Below, in pieces: positions 45,336-57,858 of a stretch of DNA of 64,000 bases. The DNA is taken from assembly GCF_052857255.1 (NCBI RefSeq), contig NC_135497.1, positions 114,476,456 to 114,540,455 on the forward strand, given 5' to 3'. This stretch comes from Amblyomma americanum (lineage: Eukaryota > Arthropoda > Arachnida > Ixodida > Ixodidae). The notes below the pieces were generated by a model that saw only the letters and a program-made list of their open reading frames with translations, did not search any database and was not told where the DNA came from. The position numbers and the translations under genes are program-made. Each line of letters begins with the position of its first letter. Position 1 is the first letter of the stretch.

Positions 45336-46899
45336 CCGTTAATTCTTTACGAATAAAGGAGAACCTAGTGTATCTGTTTAATTACGACTGCATGCTAATG
45401 AGTAGGTGTGTCATTAGAAAGGAAGGATTCCTTAATGAACCTCCTTCCGCCTCATTCCAGTTCTTTGCGGAAAATAAAGCATGTATGCGTGTATATAATT
45501 TCGCTACAGAGCTCACGATGAGACAATCCTCTCGAATTAAAAGCACGTAAGCAGTCTCAAGTGGCGCCTCCTTAATTTTTTCTATTTTTTTATTTGCCTA
45601 CTAAAATACACGAACGCAGCAAGTAATCTTGTGGCTTCACGCTCTGCCGCGTAGACATCAAAACATAAGTCAGCTGACTTAAGACGTGTGTGACGCGCGA
45701 ATGCTCCTAAATCATGTCGCTAGAGAAGTGCCGCACTAGAAGATTAAAAGCGCGCAGCGCTTGGCGGCGAAAGTACGAACAAATTTCCTTCCCCTTCGAC
45801 CGACAGCGGCGCAGTCAAGCTGCAAAAGTCTTCTTTCAATAAAATTGCCGTAACAGGCAAGCGGTTGCTGGGTGGTGCCAGCCACTTGAGCGTTCGTGTC
45901 TCACTGCCATAGGTATTCTTCTTTGCTCTCTTTTTCTTTTGCAAAAGTTCAAGCGCATGTTCTCTTTTTTTCTTTCTTGAGACGAAATTTTCTCTCCAGC
46001 TGGAAATTTTACGAATATCCCGTGATAAGTCCCGAACGACTGGAAACCAAGGGACGAGAAGCTGTCACACCAGGCCCGCGTACTCGAGCTCGGCGAAGCC
46101 GTCACTATTGTCTCCTGTCCTCCGCTGCCACTCGAGGGAATAAAATAGATACGGGGAGAGATTTTTGCTGAAGAATAACGAGAGGTAACTCTAAGTCCTA
46201 AGCAAGCACACGTCACGCAAATTGGCCCTAAACTGTCACTTCCTACCTTCAGTTCCGGGGACATAAAACAGACATAAAATGACGCCTCTTTTATCGTTCA
46301 GACTCAAAACTCTCCCCGAATAAAACAGACCGCGACCTTCCTTTAAACGCTGCGGTAGCGTGCCACAAGGTGCTCGTTACGCGAAATTTCAGACATAGAA
46401 GATTAGCAGACGCTGGGCGACTATATAGGCGGTGCCAAAGAGAGCTTTTGGTGGGTAGCTGTTTTAGCCAGGCCTCTGGCCCGAGTCGAGCCGGTCTTTC
46501 CGAGGATTTGCACCGGGGAGTGTCAACGTTGGGAACGAGTGAGACAAACTTGAAGCATAATAAACTGAAAGCTGACGGGGGGTCTGGCAATCAGGCTTTA
46601 GGTGAATACACGAGAAAAAAAAAGAAAAATAAAACGATTTGAATCCATGATTTCTTTTTTTTTCTTTTTACTTTTTAGCTCTAGGTACGAAACGGTCTGA
46701 GGCAGTGTGCTCGATGTTAAGCCATTGCTGAGTTTGTGGAACCGCACTTGTTGCGGCACAGAGCACGCTACTTTAAAAGGCATTTAGTCTTCTTGACGAT
46801 GCTCATTTTTTCGCCTCACCAGCGCTCGTTTGGGACTCATAAACTGACACTCCACAAGCGCCCTCGTTAAGAATATGTTGCAAGACCCGCTTTAGTCGG
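45336..46899. other. Intergenic stretch with no recognised gene
   Basis: AT-rich DNA with poly-T and poly-A runs near 45576-45592 and 46615-46670. Minus-strand frames at 45836-46264 and 46291-46590 have no recognised domain. Confidence 0.45.
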
Positions 46900-48150
46900 T
46901 GTTTGTATGTCAGGCATGTGTGAGATACCATCCTTTGAAGCTCCCAAAAAAAGGATGCCTACCGGCGCAGTCACAGCGATGACTGAACCTCGTTCGGTCC
47001 CGGTGGGCGTCGGGCACAACCTTTTCACGACGCGAATCGGTGCCGCTGCGGAGAAAGTCGGCAAACAAGGGTCTTTTTGGGACGGGAGCCGCCACAGCGC
47101 GCAAGTGTGGGGGGTCATCTATCAGCGCCATGTAAAACAACACGACGAGTGACACCGTCGCATCGACCGCGCGAGCTCGCCGAGCCTGATCGCCGTGTAA
47201 ACACACGGCGCCCGGGGCGCAGAGCAGCATTAGCGCCATCCCGACTACACTGTTTGCCCTGCGGAGGGAACAAATCTGTCTTGAGCTGGGTCCGGGGTGA
47301 AACGCGAAGCAGCTAGGTCAACACGAGCGCGGCGTGCCGCAAATCTATCCCCCTCCAGCGCGCGCAGAAGGCTTTTCTTTCTCGTCCCTCCTCGCGATAT
47401 GAGAAGAAAGCGTCACCAACTGCTGTTGCCAGCGGATCTCCTAAATATCGGGGAACCTTTCTCTTTACCGCCGCTGGCAAGCCTCGACTTTCCAGCGCCG
47501 CTCCTTGGGACCCCGCTCTGAAACAGATGCACCTCGGAGAGGTTGTGCCAACACTCATTTTCATACAAATAACCCATTCATCATGGCGCGCGGGTCACAC
47601 GTCCGCCCCGGCGCGGCACGCTTTCGCCCTTACCGCGCGCACCGGCGCCTGCGGCGCGGAACGCCGGTTCTGGACCCCGGAGCCGCGGCTGCGGGAGAAT
47701 ACATTAGCCGCTCCTGCAGGCAGTGGCTGCTGCCGCGGTGAGTAACGACGCCGCGCCGCTGACTCTCATTGGCGACCCTTCGTCCTCCTCTTCGCTGGCT
47801 TCTTGTCGGCAGCGGGATCTTTCTCTCTGCTTGCTTGCCGGAGGAGGCTCGCAAAATGCTAAACGCCTCGCCGGGGGGGTCGAGGCGAAATATAGCCGCG
47901 TGATTCCTCTCGTTTGCGTCGATTGACCGTGCGGTTCAGAAGGCGGGCGCGATCAATTACACAGGCGGCCGAGGAGGCACCGGAGCGAGGTGCCCGACCG
48001 TTGAAGCGACCGAATCAGATATTTATTCCGTGCGCAGTCATTAGGCATGATAAATGCCACCTGCCACCCACCGGCTAAGGCTCCGCGTCAACTGCGCCCG
48101 GCATGCATGTCCTCTCTGGCGTCAATGAGGCAGCACGCGTGCCCGTCTTT
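46900..48150. promoter_or_regulatory. GC-rich CpG island, candidate regulatory DNA
   Basis: CpG-rich stretch with CATACAAATAACCCATTCAT near 47563, CAGATATTTATTCCGTGCGC near 48015, and CATTAGGCATGATAAATGCC near 48039. These are AT-core motifs in GC-rich context. Open frames on both strands lack domains. Function is inference. Confidence 0.35.
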
Positions 48151-49290
48151 GGCTCTCAACTGCGGCGCATCGCTCTGATTTCTTTTTTTTTTCTTCCTAT
48201 AACGGTCACGTTATTCCTCCACGCTTATTCCGCTGGTCGTCAGAGGAAATCACAGCTTGCAGTCGTTTTTGACCTCTCCCATTGACTCGCAAGCAAGCTG
48301 GTTGGGTAGAGCGTGACGTGAGAGATCGCGGTTTGATATGGCCTTTCTATCGTCGTTTGATGGTCGGAGTAAGATGAGACGCCAAAACAGTAGCGCGATC
48401 GTGTAAGCCTTACCGTCAGCAAGAACCGGTGAAGGTAGCGCAACGAGACAATAGAGGCTTTTAGCATAGCGGATCTGTACTAGTGTGGACGTGTACCGAT
48501 TTACCGGACGTCGGCTGCCTGCGAGCAGTGCCTCCCCCCCCATGATCCCACCCAAGCCACTGCACATGCACAGGAGGCGTCTGGTAAACTGGCACACGTC
48601 TACGCTAACATGTCTCCGTTTTGCTACAAGACTAATATCTGATAGTGAGTGATGTGATCGGTAATCATGTTAATTTTACCGTGAAAATGTTAAGGGAGAC
48701 CAGGCAGACGCACTGATTAACATAAACCATAATGCTCTTTTTTCATGAACTATCCTCTGCCTCTACTTCCAAAAAAATCCTGCATTATTTGCCATTACTA
48801 GATTTCAATTTCAATCATACACATAGCATAATGTTTCTCTTGCTGCTGCGAGAAGTGTCCAAATTAGGCTCACTGAAATAATAAACGCCTCTGTTTCTTG
48901 CTTCCAAATGAGTCTGTCTCTGGTGGTTCGATCAAGAAAATTCGCTGATGTAGTCTTATGCAAATACTGTTACTTAAGTTCGAATTAAACGACGCCGAAA
49001 AGGATAGCGATGCCATGCAGATTACACCAAAATCAGTATTTCAGGCCCTTTCGGCGTGTAAAACGACCTCACTAATAAAAAAGCTCGTAGTAAACTGTCG
49101 CTTCGAGATACCTTTCACTTTGGCGTTGTTAAAGCGGTACACTTTGTGGTCAAGAGCAATTCCATCGCACATTGCGGGCTAAGAATTACGGCTGCTTATA
49201 AACAAAATGGCTGGGTGCGCGAACAAGGCTGCTGCTATGACAGGACATCGGAAATTTGGAACAGTCTCCAATAAAAGCAAAGTAGGATTG
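48151..49290. other. Intergenic stretch with no recognised gene
   Basis: A weak tRNA-like stretch near 48295-48345 (GCTGGTTGGGTAGAGCG...GCGGTTTGATATGGC) could be a degenerate SINE head. Nothing else is recognised. Confidence 0.35.
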
Positions 49291-49442
49291 CAGTTGAACC
49301 TCGTTATAACGAAGTTGAAAGAGCTCGCGGCGATTACTTCGCTATAGCCGTAGCTTCGTTATAGCCCGTGTTGACCCCGCTTCCAAAGGGAATCGACATT
49401 CCTTCGTTATATCCATTATTTCGTTATAACGAGAGTCGCCTG
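49291..49442. mobile_element. Short MITE with TCGTTATAACGAA inverted ends
   Basis: The left end CAGTTGAACCTCGTTATAAC and the inverted right end CAGGCGACTCTCGTTATAAC both lead into GAA. Internal TTCGTTATAGCC-type repeats are typical of pogo/Tigger-related (Tc1-mariner) small elements. The right side is followed by TATA, but a TA target duplication is not clean on the left. Confidence 0.6.
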
Positions 49443-49450
49443 TATATATT

Positions 49451-49543
49451 AAAACAGCGCAACGGACACGGACAATGGCAAGAGTGGACACAGCGCCATT
49501 TTTGTCCACTCTTGTCACTGTCCACGCCCTTTGCATTGTTTTA
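49451..49543. repeat. Inverted repeat, about 40-bp arms
   Basis: The left arm 49451-49490 (AAAACAGCGCAACGGACACG...) pairs with 49503-49543 (...TTTGCATTGTTTTA). The inner 11 bp, AGAGTGGACA plus the preceding A, are exact and the outer part is diverged. The spacer is 12 bp. The arms (GGACACGGACAATGGCAAG) resemble Penelope-like tails such as 43780-43800. Confidence 0.85.
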
Positions 49544-52500
49544 AAGTACGGAGAACGCCGCCACCTCTACCCTTGTAAAAATAGGATTTTGTGTACTTGT
49601 TAAAATCGCACCGCCCGCAATGAAAAGAAAATCGCGAGAAATCTCCGCTTTTGTCCTTTTTCTTTGCGTTGATTTCTTCTGTTCTCAGAAAGTCACTCTT
49701 CCGCGAAATAAAAAAACAACAAAAAAATGAAAAAAAACGCATTTCTTGTTCCATTTTCTTTAGCACTGGTTTTGCTGGTACTCGGCGCTGGGAAAATAAA
49801 CGACACTGTTACTGATTAAAACAAGGGCTCCTCTCTCACTTCGCTAAAGTAGAACACCGACCACTATATGCACCTGGAGCGCTTAAATGAAACGAAGCAT
49901 ATATTATTTGCTACATTTCCCTTTTTATTGTTGTAGGGGAAGGATGAACGGTGAAGCAGTGTTTATAAAACTTAAATTATGTTCTATACGCTCCACTGAC
50001 GTCTCTCGCTTTAAATACGGCTACACAGGAAGGCTGCACAGGGTATATATACCGTATGGTCCTAGCTGCAACACGCTGTTTTACAGCATTTGCTGTATAA
50101 AAGCATTAGCCAGGGGACGTAAACGCCGTTGTACTCCGGAACCTTTAACTCCGGAGTTCACCTAGTGGGAACCTTGATTTAGTGGACACTCTTTGGGGGC
50201 GATGGGTGCCGTACAGTTATTTACCCTTGTCATTTCTTCACCCTCGGGGGAGGAGGTGAGCGCCCTCCTTCTTTAAGCTAGAAATTTTCCATGGGAAAAC
50301 AGCAGTAGCCTTCATTTTTTTTTTTTCGGTGAAGAAAGTTAAAAAAATTCATTGGGCAGATAAGACCGCCGCCCCCGTCAAAGAGTCGCCCATCAACAGC
50401 TGTTCTGCTTTCTGTGCAGCTGTTAGGCTGTTCAGAAGAACCTATTATTTTTAAAATGTTACCCAAGGTGTTACGATAGCAAGTCAACAAAATAGATTAG
50501 CTGATCTGTCGACTCAGTAAATATTGGTGAATGTGCTGTCGAGAGCAAAAGTAGTAAATACACCATGCGTGACCCGCTGTTTCGCGTCTCCTTTCGGCGT
50601 CCGCGCACGGAAAGAACGCCTCGGATCTAAACGAGAAAATTGGCATCCCTCCATATGAAAACGGTCAACACTTCTCTTCTGCCTGGTCAATAGGCGACGC
50701 CGCAAAGTGGCGCGACAAGCCAGCCTAACAAAAGCTCGCGTGGTATACGCTGCTTTTGTTCCCGACATAACATATTTTACATAGTTACAAGTTACATTAG
50801 GCGTATTTTTCTTTGCACGCCCTGTTCGTGGCGTCGCTGGTTGAATGTTATTACCACGTGCAAAAATATTTTTTGTCAACTTGGTTCATTTGATGTGACC
50901 AGGCCTTAAGAGAGAGCGCTTCTGTCGTTCATGTGCCGAACACTTCAATTAACAAGAGTTTTCACGGTTGTTGCGCGTTTTATGCTTCATCTGCCAGTTT
51001 GCCATTTCTTTCCTGCAAATTGAGTGCTGTTGCGGCGACTGTGACGTCTTAAATGGTTTGAGATAGGACCCTTCATTTTTTAGTATTATTTTTTGCAGCA
51101 CTCGGGCGGTAAAAATCGGGCGATATTCTTTTAGCTAAAATTCTGGTACAAATCAGGTTATTCAGAAAACTCCCACAGTTCCGGTTTTTTCGGGTCTTTT
51201 TATTTTTTGCACTAACAGATAATCTGCTACCAGCGCTCGTTTTTGTCCGGGGAACATGTTGCCCTATTTTTTTGTTCAATATTTCACGAACATCGAAATT
51301 TCAGGCTGCGCAGAAAAAAAACTGTTCACCAAATTCGATTTTTTTCTCATCAATTACAATTATTCCGTCGCATAAACTTTCAATTTCCTACACAGCACTT
51401 CTTCGCTTGCATGCGAGTTGTGCCTGTCGTGTACACTGCGAAAACAGTCATTAAACATCACAGAGGCTATTTTAAACGGGCAAGAGCGTCGTTAGCGTGG
51501 ATAGCGCTTGATACATGACGCTAACTAAATGACAGATCAGTACCTGTCTTTTCGCGTCTCGCTGCTAACTTTTCGAAGATATCCTCAAACAAAGTCGCGT
51601 CATGAATAAAAGACGTCAAGAGAGGTTCATGATCACCATTTGAAGGAGCACTCCTCTGGAATAGGCGCTGATTACCCGCCAATTTACGTGCGGTGTCTTG
51701 AGCTTTGTTCAGGAAAATGCACGCTCCCTATACTCCTGCGTATATATCTTAACGAGCTTCTCATTCCCTTGCTCCTGTGCGTTGTCTAGAAGGCTCATTT
51801 TCGGATAGAAAATCTGGTTTGACCGGATTTTTAAGCAATGCATTCGGGGTGCAAGAATCGGGTAAAATCGTGCTTTACCCAAAAACGAAGGGCTGTATTT
51901 AAAAATTGTACTAGCGTTCTAAGTGCGCATTTTGCAGCTGCCCTGCGTGTGGCTTCGATGCGTGAATACGCACTTGGTGAAACATCGCGCCTGTGGCTCT
52001 TAGCGCGGAACTGCGTCCAGTCATGGTGCTACTAAGCACAGAAGACTGCCGGCTCTTGGCAACAGAGTCGGAGCAGGCAAAGCCTTATATCGAAGTAAGA
52101 AATACTCTCATTCCTTCTGCAGCGGTGACCCGAGCTAAGTTGGGCGCACCTCACGTGAAAAATCGATACAACGCTGTCCGCTATAAGCGCGGCAATGTGG
52201 ACTTCAGGGGCTGATCTTGTGAGGCGCCGAACTCAAAAGGGCAGAAAAAGGTCTCGCTGAGACTGGGCAGTGAATCCCGGAAAATCCGCTCCACCTTTCG
52301 TCGAAGTCAGCGTTTTCTGAACGCCACCTACTTTCGGTAATCCAGCGCTCTTCTGGCACAGCCTCCCCCCAAAAGACCGCGCTTCGGACATGAAGTTCCT
52401 CGAGGACAGGCCAAGAATATTCTGCAAAAACATGGACGCTCAAATCCTGTTTTCGAGCGCCTTAGAATCTGCAAAGTTTGAGTTTTCAGGTTGCAATAAA

Positions 52501-54690
52501 CTAGAAATGCCGTTCACGCTTCAACGCTCCAAAGGCGGGAAATCCCCGCCCCTCTTTGATTTCTTTTTTTTTTCTTTTTGCCTGTCAGCCGCGTTCGAAA
52601 TCTCGGCTGGCCCTTTTTTTTTATGCCTTTCTTCTCCTTCTTTCTAATTTCTTCAGTGTTTCCTTCGGTACATCTTTTTTTTTTTTGACGAAATATATTT
52701 TGAAAAAAGAGGTCCCTCTTGTTCCTTCGTATAGTGGATGCTAGTGTTGGCGAACGCGCGTGCGCTGTTCTAAGCGGTCAGGTTTGGCACACGCATCATA
52801 TATTCCGAAAACGTTATGCTTTGCTTTGGAGTTTCTATTGAAAATAAAGTATACAAGTTATAGAAGAGGAAAAAAGATAACTCCGCTGCACGCTCCAGAG
52901 GCCGCGATTAAGACCGCTTCAGTATAGTTGCCGTGGTGAAGGTATATACTCCATTCCATGACAGCAGGATGCTAGTGCAGTTGCATTCTTTCGCTAGCAG
53001 CATGCTCAAAAATTCAGTGATGAAAATTGCAAGTCTTCAGTTTCAATGAAGGAAGACTAGTTGACAGCTGTTCTTACCTTTTTGTTATGTGTGTTTAAGA
53101 ATCTGACAGATTTAATCGGTAAACTAAACGAGTCAGAATTAAAATTTTTTGAAATAATCAACCGGTGTCCAAATGTTATGAAAGAAATTCAAATCCATTC
53201 GGCTTGCATGCAAAGCTCATAAAAGAGCGGACACGCTACCAGTACATTTTGGATAAGTTTGATCGTGATTTCAATGCCTTTAAAGGCGGTGTCAAACCAG
53301 CCAGGTTTCTCAATCTGTTTGTAAGATACAGATAGCTTATCCCAAACCCCTTCATTAACCTTTATTCTTAAAAAGAAAATAATAATCTAATCCCTGAAAA
53401 ATTTACATAAAAGCATGTCAGAGCCCCTTCTTAGACTATTATGTGCTAAAATTTGCACCACATGGTTTTAACGATAATGGCGGCACGAATAATGTACCTG
53501 GAGCTTCCAAAATTGCTCGTTTTAAACTTCACTGCCCGCCGCTACGAAAAGAAGCAGTCCGTAATTATAAAGCTTATTTCTCATATTTATTTTTGGTTTT
53601 ATTCATGATTCGTTATTACGGACGACTCGCTTTATGGACAATTTTGTTCAGGAACCAACGTGTCCTTATTAACGAGGCACGGCTGTATACGTAAGCGCCG
53701 ATATCTGCCGGTCTGTGCGCTAGTGCAATAGAAGTTTCTGGCGAGGAGCATATCGAGAACTTCGCGCCTCAGGAGCGGATTCATGGAGAAGGAGTTGGTA
53801 AAACCATGCTCACCCCCTTTTTCTAGACGAAAAAAAAAGTCCAAGAAATGACCAGGAAATAGTGACCCATAAATCCGTCCCTGTCGCTCCTGAAACGCTA
53901 CATAATGTTACAGGCGTTTGTGAAGGTGCCGGTGACGCAGCCGTATCTATCGTCTGGCGCCTGCACCGGATGGCGCCACATGAATCACACGATGCGTAGA
54001 CATCAGGTGATGGCCACATAAAGGCATCGATGGATGTGCTCTATCTTTTAAGGTAGTTTACTAGCTCCCAAGAGGGAATAAGGGGTTAACAAGATGTCCT
54101 GTAACATACAAGTGCGTGGCTTGAAGAACGGCTATATACAAGAAAAAGAAGTGAAATACATACATTAGCCACACGGCCAGCGCATTGTACTATTTAACAA
54201 TGCTGAGTACGAAAAACTTTCTGCAGTTTACTGAGACGTCTTCGCAGGTAAGTGCAGGAACTGGGAAAATAATAAAGAAAATTGGCAGTGGCTTAGCTCA
54301 GCTATGCCAGTATATACGTAGCGGGAGCTGCAGTTCCCCCTGGTTACGCATGTTGCGAGCTTGTTGTTGTGACTATAATGTTAAGCCTTGAAGAAGTATT
54401 CGGTGAAACACAGTGTTTATTTATTCAATTGTTTTGACAGAGATAAACACTGCCCGAAGATCGGCAAAGTAACACGCAGTTGTCTCAATGCGGCCTACAC
54501 AGTATTTATACTGGTTGGTTTCTCTCAGATACACAAGTTCAATGGCAGTTCCCCACTGTGTAGTCTGAATGCGAGGATCGCTAGCTAAATTCAGATAAAA
54601 CTTCTCTTTCATGTATCGACTAAGAGAGTATTGTTCTCTATTGAAATCACCACACCGAGTCGTATCACCTCAGCTTTTATACACACAGCC
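49544..54690. other. Long intergenic stretch with no recognised gene
   Basis: Mostly AT-rich DNA with simple runs (poly-T near 50318-50327 and 52567-52575, mixed runs near 52613-52686). A pair of neighbouring GGGTAAAATCG-like and CGGGCGATATTC stretches near 51110-51860 is not clearly repetitive. No open frame has a recognised domain. The sequence 54385-54660 might be a repeat tail, but I could not identify it. Confidence 0.4.
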
Positions 54691-54730
54691 GCACATACGC
54701 AGTTTATCCACACGACCCCACACGCGGCCG

Positions 54731-54922
54731 CGGCGGCGGCCGAGCTCTGACGTCATGCACCGCGCATCAGCTGCTCTTCTCCGGTTGCCGTGCATGCGCA
54801 TTAACGCGCGGCGCCGGAGGGCGTAGTCGAGCCGGTGCGGCTCCTCGCGCGCCGGCGGCGGCGAACTCTCACGTCATGCGCCGCGCACCTGCTGCTCCTC
54901 TCTGGTTCCGCGCGTGCGCGCT
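54731..54922. promoter_or_regulatory. Two tandem GC-rich modules, each with a CRE-like site
   Basis: Two similar modules about 122 bp apart (54731-54808 and 54853-54922). Each has CGGCGGCGGC, then a CRE-like site (TGACGTCA at 54748-54755; TCACGTCA at 54869-54876), then TGC-x-CCGCGCA, a GCTGCTC core, and an NRF-1-like GCATGCGC or CGTGCGCGC. An AATAAA follows at about 54982-54987. This could be a promoter or part of a long terminal repeat; the choice is open. Confidence 0.4.
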
Positions 54923-55855
54923 GTCGGCCTCACAGGCTCAAGGCGAAATGCTCGACTGGGTTGCGTAGTGTAGCTCTCGCTACAATAAATTATTTCTAGC
55001 AATTTTAAACCACTTCAGTATCGTGCGCTTCAAGCAGTGCTCTCTTTTTGTTGTGCGTCAGTGAACTCCTCGGAAGCACGTGTCGTGAGGCTATCTGGCT
55101 AACGCTGTTTTCTTTGCTTTGCATAAGTGTAGATAAGGTATTGTATCAAGCCAAAGGGTAGCACGTAAGTCACCATTCAAAAAGGGGGGAGCTTGAAGGA
55201 AAATCAATAGCGTTCAAGTTTTCTTGCCCGTGATACGTGTGTTCTTTTTGAATGTCAACACTGCTGCGCAGTGTTTCCAAGCAGACAGCATCTACCGCTT
55301 ACCAGAGAAAAAGTACACGCCTTTCCCGCGGGCAATTTCGATTCTTCTAGAGTCTGAAATGCAGCCATGAAAGCTAGCGCACGTCTTTGTAGTGTGCCGT
55401 GCAGCTAATTCGCGTTTCTTTTCGGCCTGACCTTTTTAGTGAACTTCTACACAAACGAATTTTTAGCACCTTACTTCTCAACTACGTGCATTTTTGCTGC
55501 AGTTAAAAATGGCTAAAGGTCATGATGGCGTCCGCACAAATACAGTTTGCGAAACTGAATACCTTCACTTCGTCTTTCGCTCTATTCACTCATGTATACG
55601 ATGGGGGTCACCTTACAGCAATTAAGAACAATGTGCTGCTGCTCTCACGCCCAACGTCAATGCGCCCTCACCATAAAGGTTGTCCGTGCGTGGACGAAAG
55701 TCGCGCTCAAGAGACAGCCGCGCAGCCGGAAGGAACAAGCAAAGCCGAATGACTGCTTCGCCCGGTGAACTTCTGAAGCATGCGGTGCAGTGTGTGACTT
55801 GGAGTAGGCACCACGTTATTCCGTTAAGCCGGTGTTTGCGCATGCGCGGGTAGGA
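54923..55855. other. Intergenic stretch with no recognised gene
   Basis: No supported gene or named repeat. Confidence 0.5.
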
Positions 55856-56350
55856 GGACAATGTGGATTCGCGCACGCACGCACTCCTTGGAGCGACCCA
55901 GCCACCTGAGCAGCGGCGGCAGCGCTGGAGGGCGGCTGGCAGAAGGGCGCGCACAGCAGCAGCAGCGCGTCTTGCGATCCGGGGGATCAGCCGGCGAGGA
56001 GGCGGGGCCGCGACGCAGAGCTGTTCTGACAGGGGCAACGCGCCGAGACGCGCCAGCCCGGAGTCGGCTGGTCGAGCAGAAGACGGGATGCTGGGTAACA
56101 CTCGTCGACATCCGCAGGACAAAGGAGAGTTCAATTTCACGCTCGAGCAGGTTTACAGCTTTCAGACCTTCTTGCCCCCCCGCCCAGCCCGGCAGGCGCT
56201 GTCTCTTATCGAGTTCGGGAAAGCCGGAACGAACGAAGACACAAGACAGCGCCACGAGATATTTCGCACCCCATGATAGCGATACCGTTGGAGCTGCGAC
56301 GCGCTCTGCTTATTTACTTTTGCGCTGCGGAGGCTTGGCGCTGTAATGGA
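55856..56350. promoter_or_regulatory. GC-rich island
   Basis: CpG-rich DNA with overlapping open frames on both strands (55861-56346 plus, 55824-56255 and 55622-56140 minus). None has a recognisable domain, and the frames are consistent with chance in GC-rich sequence. Regulatory function is inference. Confidence 0.3.
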
Positions 56351-57850
56351 ACTCATTGTGGAAAGAAGAGGAACGGCTGCCTTGTTTCTCTTCCGCTATG
56401 TTTGTGAGGTTCGCCCTTTGTCCTCGGTGCTTCTGCCGTCTCTGTCTTAGCGAGGGAGCGCACAGCGTAGCTGTATAGGAACTCGTGGTGCGTGTAGCGA
56501 TGGGCAAGGGCGGAGCGAATCTGCTTCTCCAATGGGCTTTGCTGAAGGCGCGCAGCTACTGTAATTAGCATTTCGCTTAACGGGCAAAACGCTCGACACA
56601 TATGTGAATCAGGCAACAAGCGGCTAGGCACCAGCTATGCCGTTCGGTTCAGCGATGAAGCCTTTTTGTGAAAATACGTCAGCGCGTATGGTGAGTACGG
56701 GCCTGCTGGTACAGACCATTAATAGCGAGGCACGTTTGTTCACAAACCTTAATATTATGTTTGTGACAATGAGAAAATACAATTTTTGTGAAAGGGCTCT
56801 TCTGTGTCGCAAAAGAATGTCGCAGTTATGGAGAATCGACGTTTTCCCTCAATACAGTATGTTTTATTGGATAACCTGAAGCTGTCGGTAGAGCACAGGG
56901 AATGCTGGTGATACGCGGAAAGAAGAAATAGGCCCTATTAACGGTTTTTTTTCCCTTAATCCTCTCTTACCGAAACGAAAAAAAAGCTGAAAATTAAAGT
57001 GAAGCGGCATGAACGAAGGCTCACAATTTTAGTTCATGAAAACTTGGGGCAAACCAGTTATAGTTTTACGTCGAAGAGCGTATGGACATGTCGGAAATAA
57101 GTGAGAGTTTTTTACTGCTTCGCAGATATTCAAGTACAGGATTCCTAAAGATCAGTTTTAATAGTGAGGCAAGTGAGGAATATTGTAAAGTACTGTTACA
57201 GAAATATTGCAGGTAATGGCCGATTATTATGATGCGTAGCAGTCTTTCTTTTTTCAAGTTTGTCCATCGCCCAAATCGTGTAGTTAAGGCTGCCATAGAA
57301 AAGCATCGGGAACGTTTCTGACGATAGCAAGAACATTAATGGCAAAAAAATGCAAGCCTGCTGAGGGGAGATCTGTAGATATATTGATTGTTATAGTGGA
57401 ATCTTAAATATATGAAAAAATTGCGTTCTTAAACAACTTCCCTTTGAAAAATGCGCATGTCCATAATTTCTGGGCATGTAGACAAATGAAGAGTGCAATG
57501 TTGTATATAGTGATTTTGACGAGCAGTTGCTCATCGAACAAATCTATTTTTCCGGCGCAAATTTACGGCGGGTAGCACCCAACACTACTCAGTTGCAGCT
57601 GTGTGTGACTGACACTTAAATTTAAGAGCAACCTACTGGCTGTCCGCAAACTAGCGCGGTGGTGCCTGCCTGCCTCTCCTGTGTCACTGTCTTGTACTAA
57701 TTTTTTTTTTACAATAAAAGGAAGCAATGTATTATTAGTTAGCCCTATCAGTCACTCTTCAAGATGACAAGCCCAAACAGCTAGTTGACCAAGCTAGTTG
57801 ACCAAACTGCTTCACTGTATGGCCCTTATAAACAGAACTAAACAGCCTAC
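56351..57850. other. Intergenic stretch with no recognised gene
   Basis: AT-rich. No supported gene or named repeat. Confidence 0.5.
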
Positions 57851-57858
57851 GTTGCAAT

